This document shows, piece after piece, positions 49,512-57,338 of a DNA stretch of 64,000 bases. The stretch spans positions 87,552-151,551 of the forward strand of contig PEZS01000001.1 in NCBI GenBank assembly GCA_002778785.1. The letters run 5' to 3'. The position numbers and the translations under genes were made by a program. Position 1 is the stretch's first letter. Each line of letters opens with the position of its first letter. The notes under the pieces were generated by a model. It did not search any database. It was not told the origin of the DNA and worked only from the letters and a program-made list of their open reading frames with translations. The stretch is from Bdellovibrionales bacterium CG10_big_fil_rev_8_21_14_0_10_45_34 (GTDB taxonomy: Bacteria; Bdellovibrionota; Bdellovibrionia; Bdellovibrionales; 1-14-0-10-45-34).

Positions 49512-49682
49512 CAGCAGGGTGTCAATTTGCCTCATATTCCAATCTCAACACCATCTCGAGTTTTTTCTTTATCGCTTTGTCAGTATGGGGCAACGTTTTG
49601 CCACAAGATTCTAGGCTGGCCTTGTATTTGCTATGTGGAGGCCATATGAAGCGATTCCCGCATTCTGAAAAGGAAATAATTC

Positions 49683-50750
49683 ATGACGCCAATTGCTGAA
49701 AATGAAGGAGGTCGCTCAGATCAACATCCGCTTCGAGTCCTGGTTCTCTCAGGCTCGGGTCGACGCCAGTACAATTGCCCTGGGGTTGATTCGAAATCAA
49801 GAAGTCTCATGTTGAGAATGAAAGATCGACTTCCCAAAGAATGGAAAATAGATATTGAGGATTTGGGAAACGTTTATGGCCGTGCGCGAATACAGAGCTG
49901 CAACGCGTGCGTATCTACGTCCATGGCTCTTTGTGTTTGGCCGTGTAACTGCTATGAGCCTAATAATAAAAAAGAGCCCGATCTCATGTGGGATCTCGAC
50001 TTATATTCTCGCCTTGATCTTGCAGACGCCTGGGCAATCATAGGCCCTGTGAATTGGTATGGTCCGACAAGTAATCTCAAGCTTATGTTTGATCGACTTG
50101 TCTGCATGAGTGGAGGAAATCCCCGAGAAGATTTAATAAATCATAAGAACCCTGAGCTAGCTATGACACTTGAACATAGGCCTGAGTGGAAAGAACTCAG
50201 TCTCAATCACCTGGAGGGCCGGACCGCTGGAATTTTTTGTTACGGCGACGGGGGCGGTGATGAACTGGATACAAGTGGCAGACCTAAAATTTTGCGTCAC
50301 CCTGAGTATTTCAATTCTAATGAAGAGCCCTTCGAAAATGTTCGAGATGCCTATGCCCCCTTAGTTTGGCAGTGTCGATATGGCGGCGTGGAGGTCCCGG
50401 ACCACCTATGGAAATATAAAGAATTTGGTCGAGAAAAAAAGTATAGTGATAACCAAGCAGAGCATATGGTTTTAGAACCGAGCGTTTATGAGAGTTTCGA
50501 TTCATGGACCGATGAGTTTGGAAGTTTTGTTCTTCAAAAGGGAAAAGTCCAACCTGGTAAATTTAGGGCCCACGGTTATAAAGCTCCAAGTCATATGTGG
50601 GCGGACATTAAACTTAAATGGCGGGCTATTCGAATGAGTCTGGGCAAATCCATTGCTGATTCATCTCCCGGAAGGCAAGAGCTTATGAACCTCAATCGGG
50701 ATGCGCGGTTTAATACAAAGCGCGGTGAAAGTGAGAACGTTGAACTATAG
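49683..50750 (+). CDS. Flavodoxin-fold NAD(P)H-dependent FMN oxidoreductase family protein
   Basis: 355 residues. VLVLSGSGRRQYNCPGVDSK is the FMN phosphate loop. CNACVSTSMALCVWPCNCY is a Cys-rich segment common in iron-sulfur-flavoprotein-like reductases; GPVNWYGPTSNLKLMFDRL is the isoalloxazine loop. The C-terminal ~130 residues extend beyond the standard NADPH-dependent FMN reductase fold. AAAGGA precedes the ATG. It is flanked by direct repeats. It may reduce quinones, nitro compounds or metals. Confidence 0.85.
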   Translation: MTPIAENEGGRSDQHPLRVLVLSGSGRRQYNCPGVDSKSRSLMLRMKDRLPKEWKIDIEDLGNVYGRARIQSCNACVSTSMALCVWPCNCYEPNNKKEPDLMWDLDLYSRLDLADAWAIIGPVNWYGPTSNLKLMFDRLVCMSGGNPREDLINHKNPELAMTLEHRPEWKELSLNHLEGRTAGIFCYGDGGGDELDTSGRPKILRHPEYFNSNEEPFENVRDAYAPLVWQCRYGGVEVPDHLWKYKEFGREKKYSDNQAEHMVLEPSVYESFDSWTDEFGSFVLQKGKVQPGKFRAHGYKAPSHMWADIKLKWRAIRMSLGKSIADSSPGRQELMNLNRDARFNTKRGESENVEL

Positions 50751-50954
50751 GTGGCAATTGTAAGGAGCGAAAATTACTTTGAGTATCTCTGCCGGGAACG
50801 CGAAGGACGTCCCCAACCGCGATTGGATTTAAAACTCCGAACGGATTCGAAGAGGAGTTCAACTAACCGTCGCGGTATGAGAGAAATTTCGAGTGGTCAG
50901 AAAACCCGGGCGCAAGAAAAATTGGCACAAGTCGGGAACGAATTTAATTTTTGA
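50751..50954 (+). CDS. Short basic ORF of doubtful status
   Basis: 67 codons with a GTG start directly abutting the flavoprotein stop and no clear ribosome site. The product is very basic and low in hydrophobic residues. The part GMREISSGQKTRAQEKLAQV looks helical. It may be a real co-translated small protein or a chance frame. No family is recognised. Confidence 0.3.
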   Translation: MAIVRSENYFEYLCREREGRPQPRLDLKLRTDSKRSSTNRRGMREISSGQKTRAQEKLAQVGNEFNF

Positions 50955-50981
50955 GCCCTACCGAACCGCTGGATTAAGCGT

Positions 50982-51180
50982 TTTCGCTGGCAATCTACTT
51001 TGTTGATGTTTGGAGATATCGACGAGGCGAGAGAGCAGAAATGTGATTTGAGATTATGACTTCCAAGATAACTTCAGGGCCCTATTCTAAATATAAATTT
51101 CGCGGACATGTGTGGAAGCATAAGGGACACGGTGGCTGGTTCTTCGTAACTTTGCCACGAAGTCTTTCTTTAAAGATTCG
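50982..51180. repeat. Right copy of the ~195-bp imperfect direct repeat
   Basis: It corresponds to 49318-49511. The first ~60 bp are a non-coding echo of the 3' end of the membrane-protein gene at 48996-49382. The rest is the start of the intact DUF1905 gene. Substitutions and one ~10-bp indel separate the copies. Confidence 0.85.
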
Positions 51181-51391
51181 CAAAGATCACGGCTTGTCAG
51201 AAGAGGGCTGGGGACGATTGAAAGCCACGGCGAAACTCGGCAAAACAAGTTGGGCCACAGCAATCTGGTATGACTCAAAAGTACAAAGTTACCTTCTGCC
51301 GCTGAAAGCGAGCGTAAGAAGGTTTGAAGGCATTGAATCCAAGGCCATTGTATCTCTAGAGTTGAAATTCGAAATGGCGGATCGGCAATGA
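51056..51391 (+). CDS. DUF1905 domain protein
   Basis: 111 residues. YKFRGHVWKHKGHGGWFFVT then LPRSLSLKIRK and TSWATAIWYDSKVQSYLLPL match the small beta-rich DUF1905 domain, often next to YdeI/OmdA-type or SRPBCC genes. It is the intact version of the decayed copy at 49392. Function is unknown. A remnant of an SRPBCC gene follows. Confidence 0.8.
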   Translation: MTSKITSGPYSKYKFRGHVWKHKGHGGWFFVTLPRSLSLKIRKDHGLSEEGWGRLKATAKLGKTSWATAIWYDSKVQSYLLPLKASVRRFEGIESKAIVSLELKFEMADRQ

Positions 51392-51424
51392 GCTCTTGGC
51401 CACTGCGGTAAATTCCCGCGACTG

Positions 51425-51606
51425 GTTTCAGAAGCTGAGGTAGAGCTTAAAGGTGGAATTTTGGGTAGAGCCTTCGAGCCACTCATATCCTTGATGATAA
51501 AGCGAATGGCTCCACGTGCCCTTTTTCATTTAAGTTCCTTGTGGAAAACGGAAAGCCATTTCGTGGAGCAAAACCAGATCTTGGTAAAAGTTCACAGGTT
51601 TGTTAG
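51425..51606 (+). pseudogene. SRPBCC-family C-terminal remnant with frameshift
   Basis: A frame encoding SEAEVELKGGILGRAFEPLI then SLMIKRMAPRALFHL is continued, after a 1-nt shift near 51530, by KFLVENGKPFRGAKPDLGKS and a stop at 51604-51606. FxxLVENGxP is a typical SRPBCC (polyketide cyclase-like) ending. The N-terminal half is missing. An intact SRPBCC gene lies at 52176-52682. Confidence 0.6.
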
Positions 51607-51627
51607 AAAAGTACTACAACGTGAATT

Positions 51628-51933
51628 CTACTGATTGGCATTTTTCTCTTTAAAATAGAAATACAGCGGCAGTGCACAGGAAAGGCCAACCGCGAGATTG
51701 AGAACTACGAATGGCCACCTAAGTGGCACTTTATTGTCATTCGAGTAAATAAAAATCCAGAACACCAGGGAACTGAGCAGCACATCCGATGAGAATCCCG
51801 CTGCAGCCCCATTTGCAAATAATGCCTGAGCAAAGCTCCCCAATCCAAATCCGACTTTCCTGAAATGATCCCAGAAAAACCAATAAGGAATGACTGCTCC
51901 AAGAAAACTTAACGTCAAATAGGCTTTTTTCAT
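51628..51933 (-). CDS. DUF2834 membrane protein
   Basis: 101 residues with three hydrophobic segments. FLGAVIPYWFFWDHF, FAQALFANGAAAGFSSDVLL and AVGLSCALPLYFYFKEK are the DUF2834 pattern. It is the last of three co-directional genes downstream of tetR (52736-53323), all likely under the operator at 52704-52717. Function is unknown. Confidence 0.8.
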   Translation of the reverse strand: MKKAYLTLSFLGAVIPYWFFWDHFRKVGFGLGSFAQALFANGAAAGFSSDVLLSSLVFWIFIYSNDNKVPLRWPFVVLNLAVGLSCALPLYFYFKEKNANQ

Positions 51934-51942
51934 GCGTCTCTC

Positions 51943-52182
51943 CTATCGGCCATTGCCGGACTTATTTTCTAACGGACATGTTGAATACCCAAGCATGTAG
52001 TAAATTGAGCAACTTCCTAGAATGGAAGTGATAAAGAGCATCCCCGTAACCACTCCCAGTCCGATCGCAATTCCCTCAGAAATGCTTCCATAGAAGTACA
52101 TGGCCGTAACGATAGGCAGAGGCAGCGCTCTAAGAAGTCGATCAATTTTTCCAACATTTTTCGTGCTTAGTATTTTCAACAT
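51943..52182 (-). CDS. DUF2892 (YgaP-like) small membrane protein
   Basis: 79 residues. NVGKIDRLLRALPLPIVTAM, GMLFITSILGSCSIYYMLG and STCPLE match DUF2892, the membrane part of YgaP-type proteins, with Cys in the usual C-x2-Y and STCP positions. It overlaps the SRPBCC gene by 7 nt and precedes DUF2834 by 9 nt. YgaP relatives carry a rhodanese domain, absent here. Confidence 0.82.
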   Translation of the reverse strand: MLKILSTKNVGKIDRLLRALPLPIVTAMYFYGSISEGIAIGLGVVTGMLFITSILGSCSIYYMLGYSTCPLENKSGNGR

Positions 52183-52682
52183 AACTTACCTCCAAAATTA
52201 TTAATTAGATTCCTCACTGCCGGTTTCATCATTTTGTCTCGCATGTACCATCTGATGATCGATGCCAAGGGCCAAAAGGGAACTTGATAGTATTGTCGCC
52301 AAACGACGAGTGATCCGTACTCTGCAGCGTCAACCGTAAATGATCCGAAATGATTTCTGATTGGCATTTTCAGAGTCGAACGTGAAAGGTCGGCATGGTA
52401 CGAATATTTTTGATCTTGAACATACTCGACAATTTCCTCAGTTAATATCTTTCCATCAATCGCGCACTCACGTTCTGAACACGCGCCGATCTGACTTGGA
52501 CCATTCTCTGAATTCGCGTGATTCCATTTTACCTCGTGAACATGAGAAAACCATTTTGGGATATCAATGGTTACGAGATCGAACGTCTTGCTTCTGGACA
52601 ATTCCGTTAGGAATTTGACTTCAATCTGAAGCGGTGACCGCTTCAAATAGGCTCGCACTTCTGACTTTTCCGGTTTTGACAT
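52176..52682 (-). CDS. SRPBCC-family protein
   Basis: 168 residues. A START/Bet v1-like cavity protein is suggested by FDLVTIDIPKWFSHVHEVKW, GPSQIGACSERECAIDG and YSYHADLSRSTLKMPIRNHF. It may bind a hydrophobic ligand. It is the first gene after the operator at 52704-52717 and probably the main target of the adjacent TetR. It overlaps the next gene by 7 nt. Confidence 0.8.
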   Translation of the reverse strand: MSKPEKSEVRAYLKRSPLQIEVKFLTELSRSKTFDLVTIDIPKWFSHVHEVKWNHANSENGPSQIGACSERECAIDGKILTEEIVEYVQDQKYSYHADLSRSTLKMPIRNHFGSFTVDAAEYGSLVVWRQYYQVPFWPLASIIRWYMRDKMMKPAVRNLINNFGGKLC

Positions 52683-52699
52683 ATTTCCTCTTTCTCTAG

Positions 52700-52721
52700 T
52701 TAAGGAACGATCATTCCTTAA
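52700..52721. promoter_or_regulatory. TetR operator upstream of the SRPBCC operon
   Basis: TTAAGGAA-CGATCA-TTCCTTAA, an 8-bp perfect dyad, lies 17 nt before the SRPBCC start. Its 14-bp core GGAACGATCATTCC is repeated exactly at 53336-53349, upstream of the tetR gene. Confidence 0.75.
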
Positions 52722-52735
52722 TTGGTTAAATTTTT

Positions 52736-53323
52736 TTAGCTCAAATTATCCACTATTTTTAAAACACCAGTAATATAGTTCTTAACAACGCCTTCAGAGA
52801 CGCCCGCTCTTAAGAGCGAATTTATCGCGAACACGCTTCCTAGAAAAAAATGAGCCTGTTCTAAAATCTGAGTTTCGGATCTGCAATTCCGAAGCTGAGC
52901 ATTTGTGAGTGCATCAACAAAATAGGATTCGATTTTTGAAATTGATGAATTCACGATTTTAGCTGCACCTCTATCAATCTTCGCTATCTCCATGGCACTA
53001 AAACACATTAAACAGCCGTACTTCGCCATCGGATGATCGAGGAGATGAAGAAATTGTTCAAAAAAGGAGCGAATAGCACCGAGATCAGCATTCTGTTGCC
53101 TCAAAGCGCGCGTGTTTACATCAATGACCTGAGAAATGTAAAGTTCCAGGCTCTTTTTCAAGAGGTTATTCTTGCCCCCGAAGACATTGTAAAGACCTGA
53201 ACGCTGAACCTTGGTCGCCTGAACCAAGTCCTCAACAGAAGTGCCGGAGGCACCTTTCTTCCAAAAGAGGAGCATGGCCTTTTCTAAGGCTTTGTCCGGT
53301 TCAAATTCGAGATTTCGCGCCAT
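52736..53323 (-). CDS. TetR/AcrR family transcriptional repressor
   Basis: 195 residues. The HTH (ALEKAMLLFWKKGASGTSVE then DLVQATKVQRSGLYNVFGGK) and the C-terminal ligand domain with KYGCLMCFSAME are of the same subgroup as the repressor at 16635. Its own operator (53336-53349) lies 13 bp upstream and an identical one precedes the downstream SRPBCC-DUF2892-DUF2834 genes. Negative autoregulation and control of that operon are inferred. Confidence 0.92.
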   Translation of the reverse strand: MARNLEFEPDKALEKAMLLFWKKGASGTSVEDLVQATKVQRSGLYNVFGGKNNLLKKSLELYISQVIDVNTRALRQQNADLGAIRSFFEQFLHLLDHPMAKYGCLMCFSAMEIAKIDRGAAKIVNSSISKIESYFVDALTNAQLRNCRSETQILEQAHFFLGSVFAINSLLRAGVSEGVVKNYITGVLKIVDNLS

Positions 53324-53335
53324 ACATCCTTTCGG

Positions 53336-53349
53336 GAACGATCATTCCT
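53336..53349. promoter_or_regulatory. TetR operator upstream of tetR (52736-53323)
   Basis: GGAACGATCATTCC, identical over 14 bp to the core of the operator at 52700-52721. It starts 13 bp upstream of the tetR ATG, so bound repressor would block its own promoter. Confidence 0.75.
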
Positions 53350-53431
53350 ATAAACAGAATAATGGATAACCACAGATATGTCAAGTTAGCAGGTGTTCGA
53401 TATGGAAAGTGCGCTGCCTCTCATGCACGTC

Positions 53432-53644
53432 TCAGTATGATTCGTAATTTGAGCTATGGTTAATGAGATTTTTTTTGCTTGAAGCGGGTAACAGTAAAGC
53501 TTTGCCCCAACTAGCGGACTGGCTGTGCTTCAATAACTTAAGTTGTGCGACTTGGACTTGGCGAATGATATTTGGCAGAAGACCAGTTGATGCGGCCAGG
53601 ATTGCCAAAAGCGCGGCTACTTGAATTGCTCTATTTAATCCCAT
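53432..53644 (-). CDS. Small exported protein of unknown function
   Basis: 70 residues from ATG 53644. A signal-like segment (LNRAIQVAALLAILAASTG) is followed by LLPNIIRQVQVAQLKLLKHS and a basic tail. It overlaps the upstream recombinase-like ORF by 14 nt, so the two may be co-transcribed. No family is assigned. Confidence 0.5.
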   Translation of the reverse strand: MGLNRAIQVAALLAILAASTGLLPNIIRQVQVAQLKLLKHSQSASWGKALLLPASSKKNLINHSSNYESY

Positions 53645-54230
53645 TAGTAATTCCCTTTTCTGCCTCATGGCGTTTTAAAATTTGTTTCACGACTTCATGT
53701 TTCCAACTTTTGCCGAACCGAGTGGAAATTTTGTGCTCATTCAATGTTCGAGCGATGGATCGAAACGAATGTCCCCCTTGCCACATTCTCCACATATCGA
53801 GGACCGTTTGACGTTCACGCGCGTCCACAACAAGTTTTCCATCCAGGTAGCAATAGCCAAAAGGAGTGTTTCCGGCGCGCATGACATTTGGTGAGTTTGA
53901 AATTGGTTCGTGGTTTCTACGGAAAGATCGTATGGCGGTGCCGCCCTCTATAAGGGTCTTGCGAACCGTTCCTTTTGGCATTCCGGTCCGTTTTGATATC
54001 TCCCCAAGTGAGAGCCCGGACTCGTAAAACGCGGTCAATTTCTCAATCTTGTTGACCTTATAGGAGAACGGGAGTTCAATGATTTCGTGAGGTTGAGAGA
54101 GTTGCCTATTGTCGGACTTGCTCCACCAAGTACCACAACAAGGTCCTGACCGGACACATAGGTTACAGATTGTACCGAAGACATAGGTAACACTTTCGCG
54201 CCGAAGGGGTTTTCGCCGGCTTCGACGCAA
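53631..54230 (-). CDS. HTH protein with a recombinase-type DNA-binding domain, no catalytic domain
   Basis: The meaningful part is about residues 50-199. An HTH (IEKLTAFYESGLSLGEISKR then TGMPKGTVRK) is followed by a region like the Recombinase domain of large serine recombinases (AGNTPFGYCYLDGKLVVDAR, GGHSFRSIARTLNEHKISTR, WKHEVVKQILKR). The serine resolvase domain is absent. No clear start codon precedes the domain, and the upstream codons run into IS481 remnant sequence. The 5' end was probably replaced by the IS. It could be a remnant, or a stand-alone DNA-binding protein. Confidence 0.55.
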   Translation of the reverse strand: MRRSRRKPLRRESVTYVFGTICNLCVRSGPCCGTWWSKSDNRQLSQPHEIIELPFSYKVNKIEKLTAFYESGLSLGEISKRTGMPKGTVRKTLIEGGTAIRSFRRNHEPISNSPNVMRAGNTPFGYCYLDGKLVVDARERQTVLDMWRMWQGGHSFRSIARTLNEHKISTRFGKSWKHEVVKQILKRHEAEKGITNGIK

Positions 54231-54550
54231 TTTGATTCGTCATCAAAGTATCCCAAGTCATAATCCATAAAACTCACCATCCAGATCCTATCATCAACTT
54301 GCCTCACGCCGACACTTTGACCAGCAAAGACTCGACTAAAATTAATTTTTCGTCTGCCCACGCAGATTCGACCACATTGAGTGACCGTGATCGTCTTGTC
54401 GCGAAGTGGATATTCAACATCTGGAAGGGTCTCGGTAGGATCTTTCGGAGGCCCCATACCGATCGTTTGGATATTGCATTTCGAGATCCGGGTGCGGGCG
54501 CTCGTACCTGTATTCCTGCTTAAAAACTTCAAATTTCTCCTGCTGCTGCA
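54145..54550 (-). mobile_element. IS481-family insertion sequence remnant (transposase C-terminus and one end)
   Basis: On the minus strand, EKFEVFKQEYRYERPHPDLE then MQYPNDRY gives way after a frameshift to LPDVEYPLRDKTITVTQCGR, RRKINFSRVFAGQSVGV, WMVSFMDYDLGYFDDES and NPFGAKVLPMS. This is the C-terminal end of an IS481-type transposase. The catalytic DDE core is missing. Sequence after it (GACACATAGGTTACA, about 54152-54166) resembles IS481 terminal repeats. The element is non-autonomous and inactive. Confidence 0.75.
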
Positions 54551-54702
54551 AGAGATTTTGACCCCGGCTTTGTTGAGTTTTTTAGTGTATAGTTCGTGGC
54601 GATACAAGACAGCATTTTTATCTATTTTAACTATTCATAAATCTTTCGTATTATAGTTCATGTGGTGGTAGGGAGCTAATCACCTAACCTACGGAGGTTA
54701 AA

Positions 54703-54810
54703 ATGCTGACTTCAAAACGAGCGACCTTACAGCCACTACTTGAATCTGAGAAAGGCATCCACCTTACTGTGTTTATCTCTGTTTTTGGTCCTTGGGCTTT
54801 AGCTATTTGA
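54703..54810 (+). pseudogene. 35-residue leader fragment, possibly of a baeRF-type protein
   Basis: A strong ACGGAGGTTAAA ribosome site precedes an ATG encoding KRATLQPLLESEKGIHLTVF then ISVFGPWALAI and a stop. The opening (LLESEKGIHLT) resembles N-termini of bacterial release-factor-like (baeRF) proteins, but everything after about residue 25 is unrelated. It is probably the 5' end of a gene truncated by the rearrangements around the IS481 remnant. It might still be translated as a short peptide. Confidence 0.45.
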
Positions 54811-54867
54811 TAAGTTCAAACTAGAGCGAACGGTCCGTCACTTAAGAGCAAATGGAGATTTTTGCCC

Positions 54868-56310
54868 ATGAAAATAAAAACTGCACTTACAGTTTTCACA
54901 GCGCTCATTCTGGCGGTATTCGCCGGTATGGCAATTTTGTTGATAAGTACTTCAGATCTGCTTGTGCTAGAGGCAGCGAACCTTGCGCGCGCGGGAGAAA
55001 GCATTCGGGTATCAAAAGAAATTAAGAGTCATCTGTTGATCTACAATAGAAACGTTTTTCTTTACGCGCTCCACAAAGACCCCTCCCGACTGGAGATTAG
55101 CAAAGTACACCAAACCGCATTAGTTAACCTTATGGTGAGCTCAGACCAACTTGTAGATAACGAAAAAGAATCTGTGATGCTGAAAGAGGTAAAGGAAAAA
55201 ATAGCCGATTATTTCAGAGCAAAAGATGAGAGTCAAAATTCCGATTTATCACCGGTCGAAAAATATAGTAAAATTAGTGAAAAAGTAGATTCTGCCATCT
55301 CTGCTATCGACAATATAATTGAGATCAATGCTTCACAAATGCGGGACCTGGTAGCCAGCACTAGTAAGCAAAATATAGCGTCGGGGCGTATGGTGTTCAT
55401 GCTGCTTACCATTGGTAGTTTGATTCTTCTTAGCCTCGTTATTGCCACCGTCTCCGCTGTAACTCGACCTCTGGTAAACTTGAACAAACTTTTTTCGCAT
55501 TATCGTACTGGGAATGACAGTGTGCTTGCCAAATCCAAAGGCGTTAAGGAGATTCGGGAGATCGCCAACGCCTTTAATTCTATGACCGAGCGCTTAGAAA
55601 AAAGTCGCACCGACCAACTTCGTTTTATTGCCTCGATCGCTCATGATCTTCGTAACCCAATTAACGCAATGTCTATGGGTTCCCATTTACTTAGGGGCTT
55701 GTGCCAAGGAAAAGAACGAGGAGTTGCTGAAATCATCTTCCGCCAAGCAAAACACTTAGATCGCCTTGTTGGTGACCTGCTTGATACTGCCCGCATTGAG
55801 GCCGGGGAAATGGATATTGAGCTTTCCTTACAGGATATAAGTTCTTTGATCAGTGACGCAGTTGAACTATACCAAACGGATTCTGGTCTACATAAAATCT
55901 ATTTTGAAATGCCGAAAAACCCACTTATTTGCATGTGTGACCGAGGGCGCCTGTCTCAGGTAATGAACAATCTCATTTCTAACGCAATTAAGTACTCACC
56001 TAAGGGTGGAACTGTGACTATAAAAGTGCGGGAAGAGAAAACTCAGTTTGTGTTATCAATTACAGATCAAGGAATGGGGGTATGCCCAGATGATCTCAAA
56101 AACATTTTTAAACCGTTTCATAGGTCTAAAGCATCTAAGCATACTATTTTAGGTATTGGTTTGGGACTATCTACCAGCCGGCGAATCATCGAATTACACG
56201 GAGGCGAGCTAAGGGTTGAAAGTACTCTAGGCAAGGGATCCACTTTCTACGTTATCCTTCCCGCTCAAATCTCCCAGTCAGAAGGAACAAATTGGAGCGC
56301 GGGCGTTTAA
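54868..56310 (+). CDS. Sensor histidine kinase with HAMP domain
   Basis: 480 residues. Two membrane helices (about 5-27 and 174-200) flank a helical periplasmic sensor. HAMP follows (AVTRPLVNLNKLFSHY then GVKEIREIANAFNSMTERL). H-box SIAHDLRNPINAM carries the phospho-His; N-box MNNLISNAIKYS, G1 DQGMGV and G2 GIGLGLSTSR are intact. No response regulator gene adjoins. ATG at 54868 is preferred to TTG 54862. The upstream ~50 bp contain CGAACGGTCC, the right half of the TetR O2 site at 17240, probably by chance. Confidence 0.9.
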   Translation: MKIKTALTVFTALILAVFAGMAILLISTSDLLVLEAANLARAGESIRVSKEIKSHLLIYNRNVFLYALHKDPSRLEISKVHQTALVNLMVSSDQLVDNEKESVMLKEVKEKIADYFRAKDESQNSDLSPVEKYSKISEKVDSAISAIDNIIEINASQMRDLVASTSKQNIASGRMVFMLLTIGSLILLSLVIATVSAVTRPLVNLNKLFSHYRTGNDSVLAKSKGVKEIREIANAFNSMTERLEKSRTDQLRFIASIAHDLRNPINAMSMGSHLLRGLCQGKERGVAEIIFRQAKHLDRLVGDLLDTARIEAGEMDIELSLQDISSLISDAVELYQTDSGLHKIYFEMPKNPLICMCDRGRLSQVMNNLISNAIKYSPKGGTVTIKVREEKTQFVLSITDQGMGVCPDDLKNIFKPFHRSKASKHTILGIGLGLSTSRRIIELHGGELRVESTLGKGSTFYVILPAQISQSEGTNWSAGV

Positions 56311-56445
56311 TTGGAGTCGATTCATCTAGATTGCATTGATGGCCGGCTGACGTTGTTTTCTCTTTCGACCGTACTACACTTCTTTGCATAAATGGAATGC
56401 TTGCAGGCGCTTGAACAATTCCAAGTAAGAATGTCTGAAACCAGT

Positions 56446-57072
56446 TCAAAAAAATCCCTTTGTCTCAAGAAAATTAAATCCGGAGCCCGCTCCAAATGCA
56501 AGTATTCCGAAATAAATAAAACATATTGCTGTCTGCACATACGATAAAATAACGAAAAGCCCATCATCCTCAAGATGAGCCAGCGCTTGAAATGCAATCA
56601 TCCACGCGGGCAGCGCATTGGAGAGCGGAATTGGTAGAGGCAACGCAAGCAGAATAGCATTTATGATCAAGAGTGCCGCACTAATTGTCCGAAATGGTCC
56701 CTTAAACAAGAACCTCCATCGAGGATGAAGAACTGGAGTCAACTTCTCGAAAACCCTCTCAGAACTTTCCGCAATTCGACACACGGTGCGTGCGGAAATT
56801 TTCCTGTGAGCCCATCTCTTTGGTAGCCACGGCGATTTCTTCAAATAAGCGAGAACGGTCACCGCCGCAATTAAGAAACCAAAAGGCGTAGAGAGCCCGG
56901 GCAGTGGAATTGGTTGAAGGAAGGGGATGGTTAAGAAAGTAATCAAAACGTAATGACCGTCAGGGCCAAACACCTCAAAGATCTCTTTAAGGGTGGGATC
57001 TTTCGTCGTACACATTGCTTCGATCTCATCAAGATGATCGAGAAGAGGTCCGCGTACGTTATTCCTTCCCAT
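56446..57072 (-). CDS. ExoD-family membrane protein
   Basis: 208 residues with about five hydrophobic segments. GHYVLITFLTIPFLQPIPLP then GLSTPFG, and LPIPLSNALPAWMIAFQALA then HLEDDGLF, are the ExoD hallmarks. The family was first tied to exopolysaccharide production and alkaline stress; its molecular role is not defined. It is divergent from the mechanosensitive channel gene across ~266 bp. Confidence 0.85.
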   Translation of the reverse strand: MGRNNVRGPLLDHLDEIEAMCTTKDPTLKEIFEVFGPDGHYVLITFLTIPFLQPIPLPGLSTPFGFLIAAVTVLAYLKKSPWLPKRWAHRKISARTVCRIAESSERVFEKLTPVLHPRWRFLFKGPFRTISAALLIINAILLALPLPIPLSNALPAWMIAFQALAHLEDDGLFVILSYVQTAICFIYFGILAFGAGSGFNFLETKGFF

Positions 57073-57338
57073 TCAAAGTCCCTTCACGGTGCTGTGGATT
57101 TCCTGTCGAGACATCCTTGCCACCGGGTAAATTCAATCTCTTTGAGATGGATTCGGATAGCCCAAATACTTCTCGCTAAGCCGGGCATTTTGCCTCCAGT
57201 TCACCACTAAATATCGACCGAATCCAGCTATAAACAAACATGTTCTCTTATAAAAGGCCAGAACAGCCACTTCGACAGAGCCAGATGAAACTTCTGTTTC
57301 AAAGAACACTTGGACTGACAGTTGCAGCAACCGGGCAT

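Noticed and set aside
54827-54840. Third TetR operator (CGAACGGTCC) before the histidine kinase
   Set aside because: Only one arm matches the 17240 site; no dyad is present, so chance is likely.
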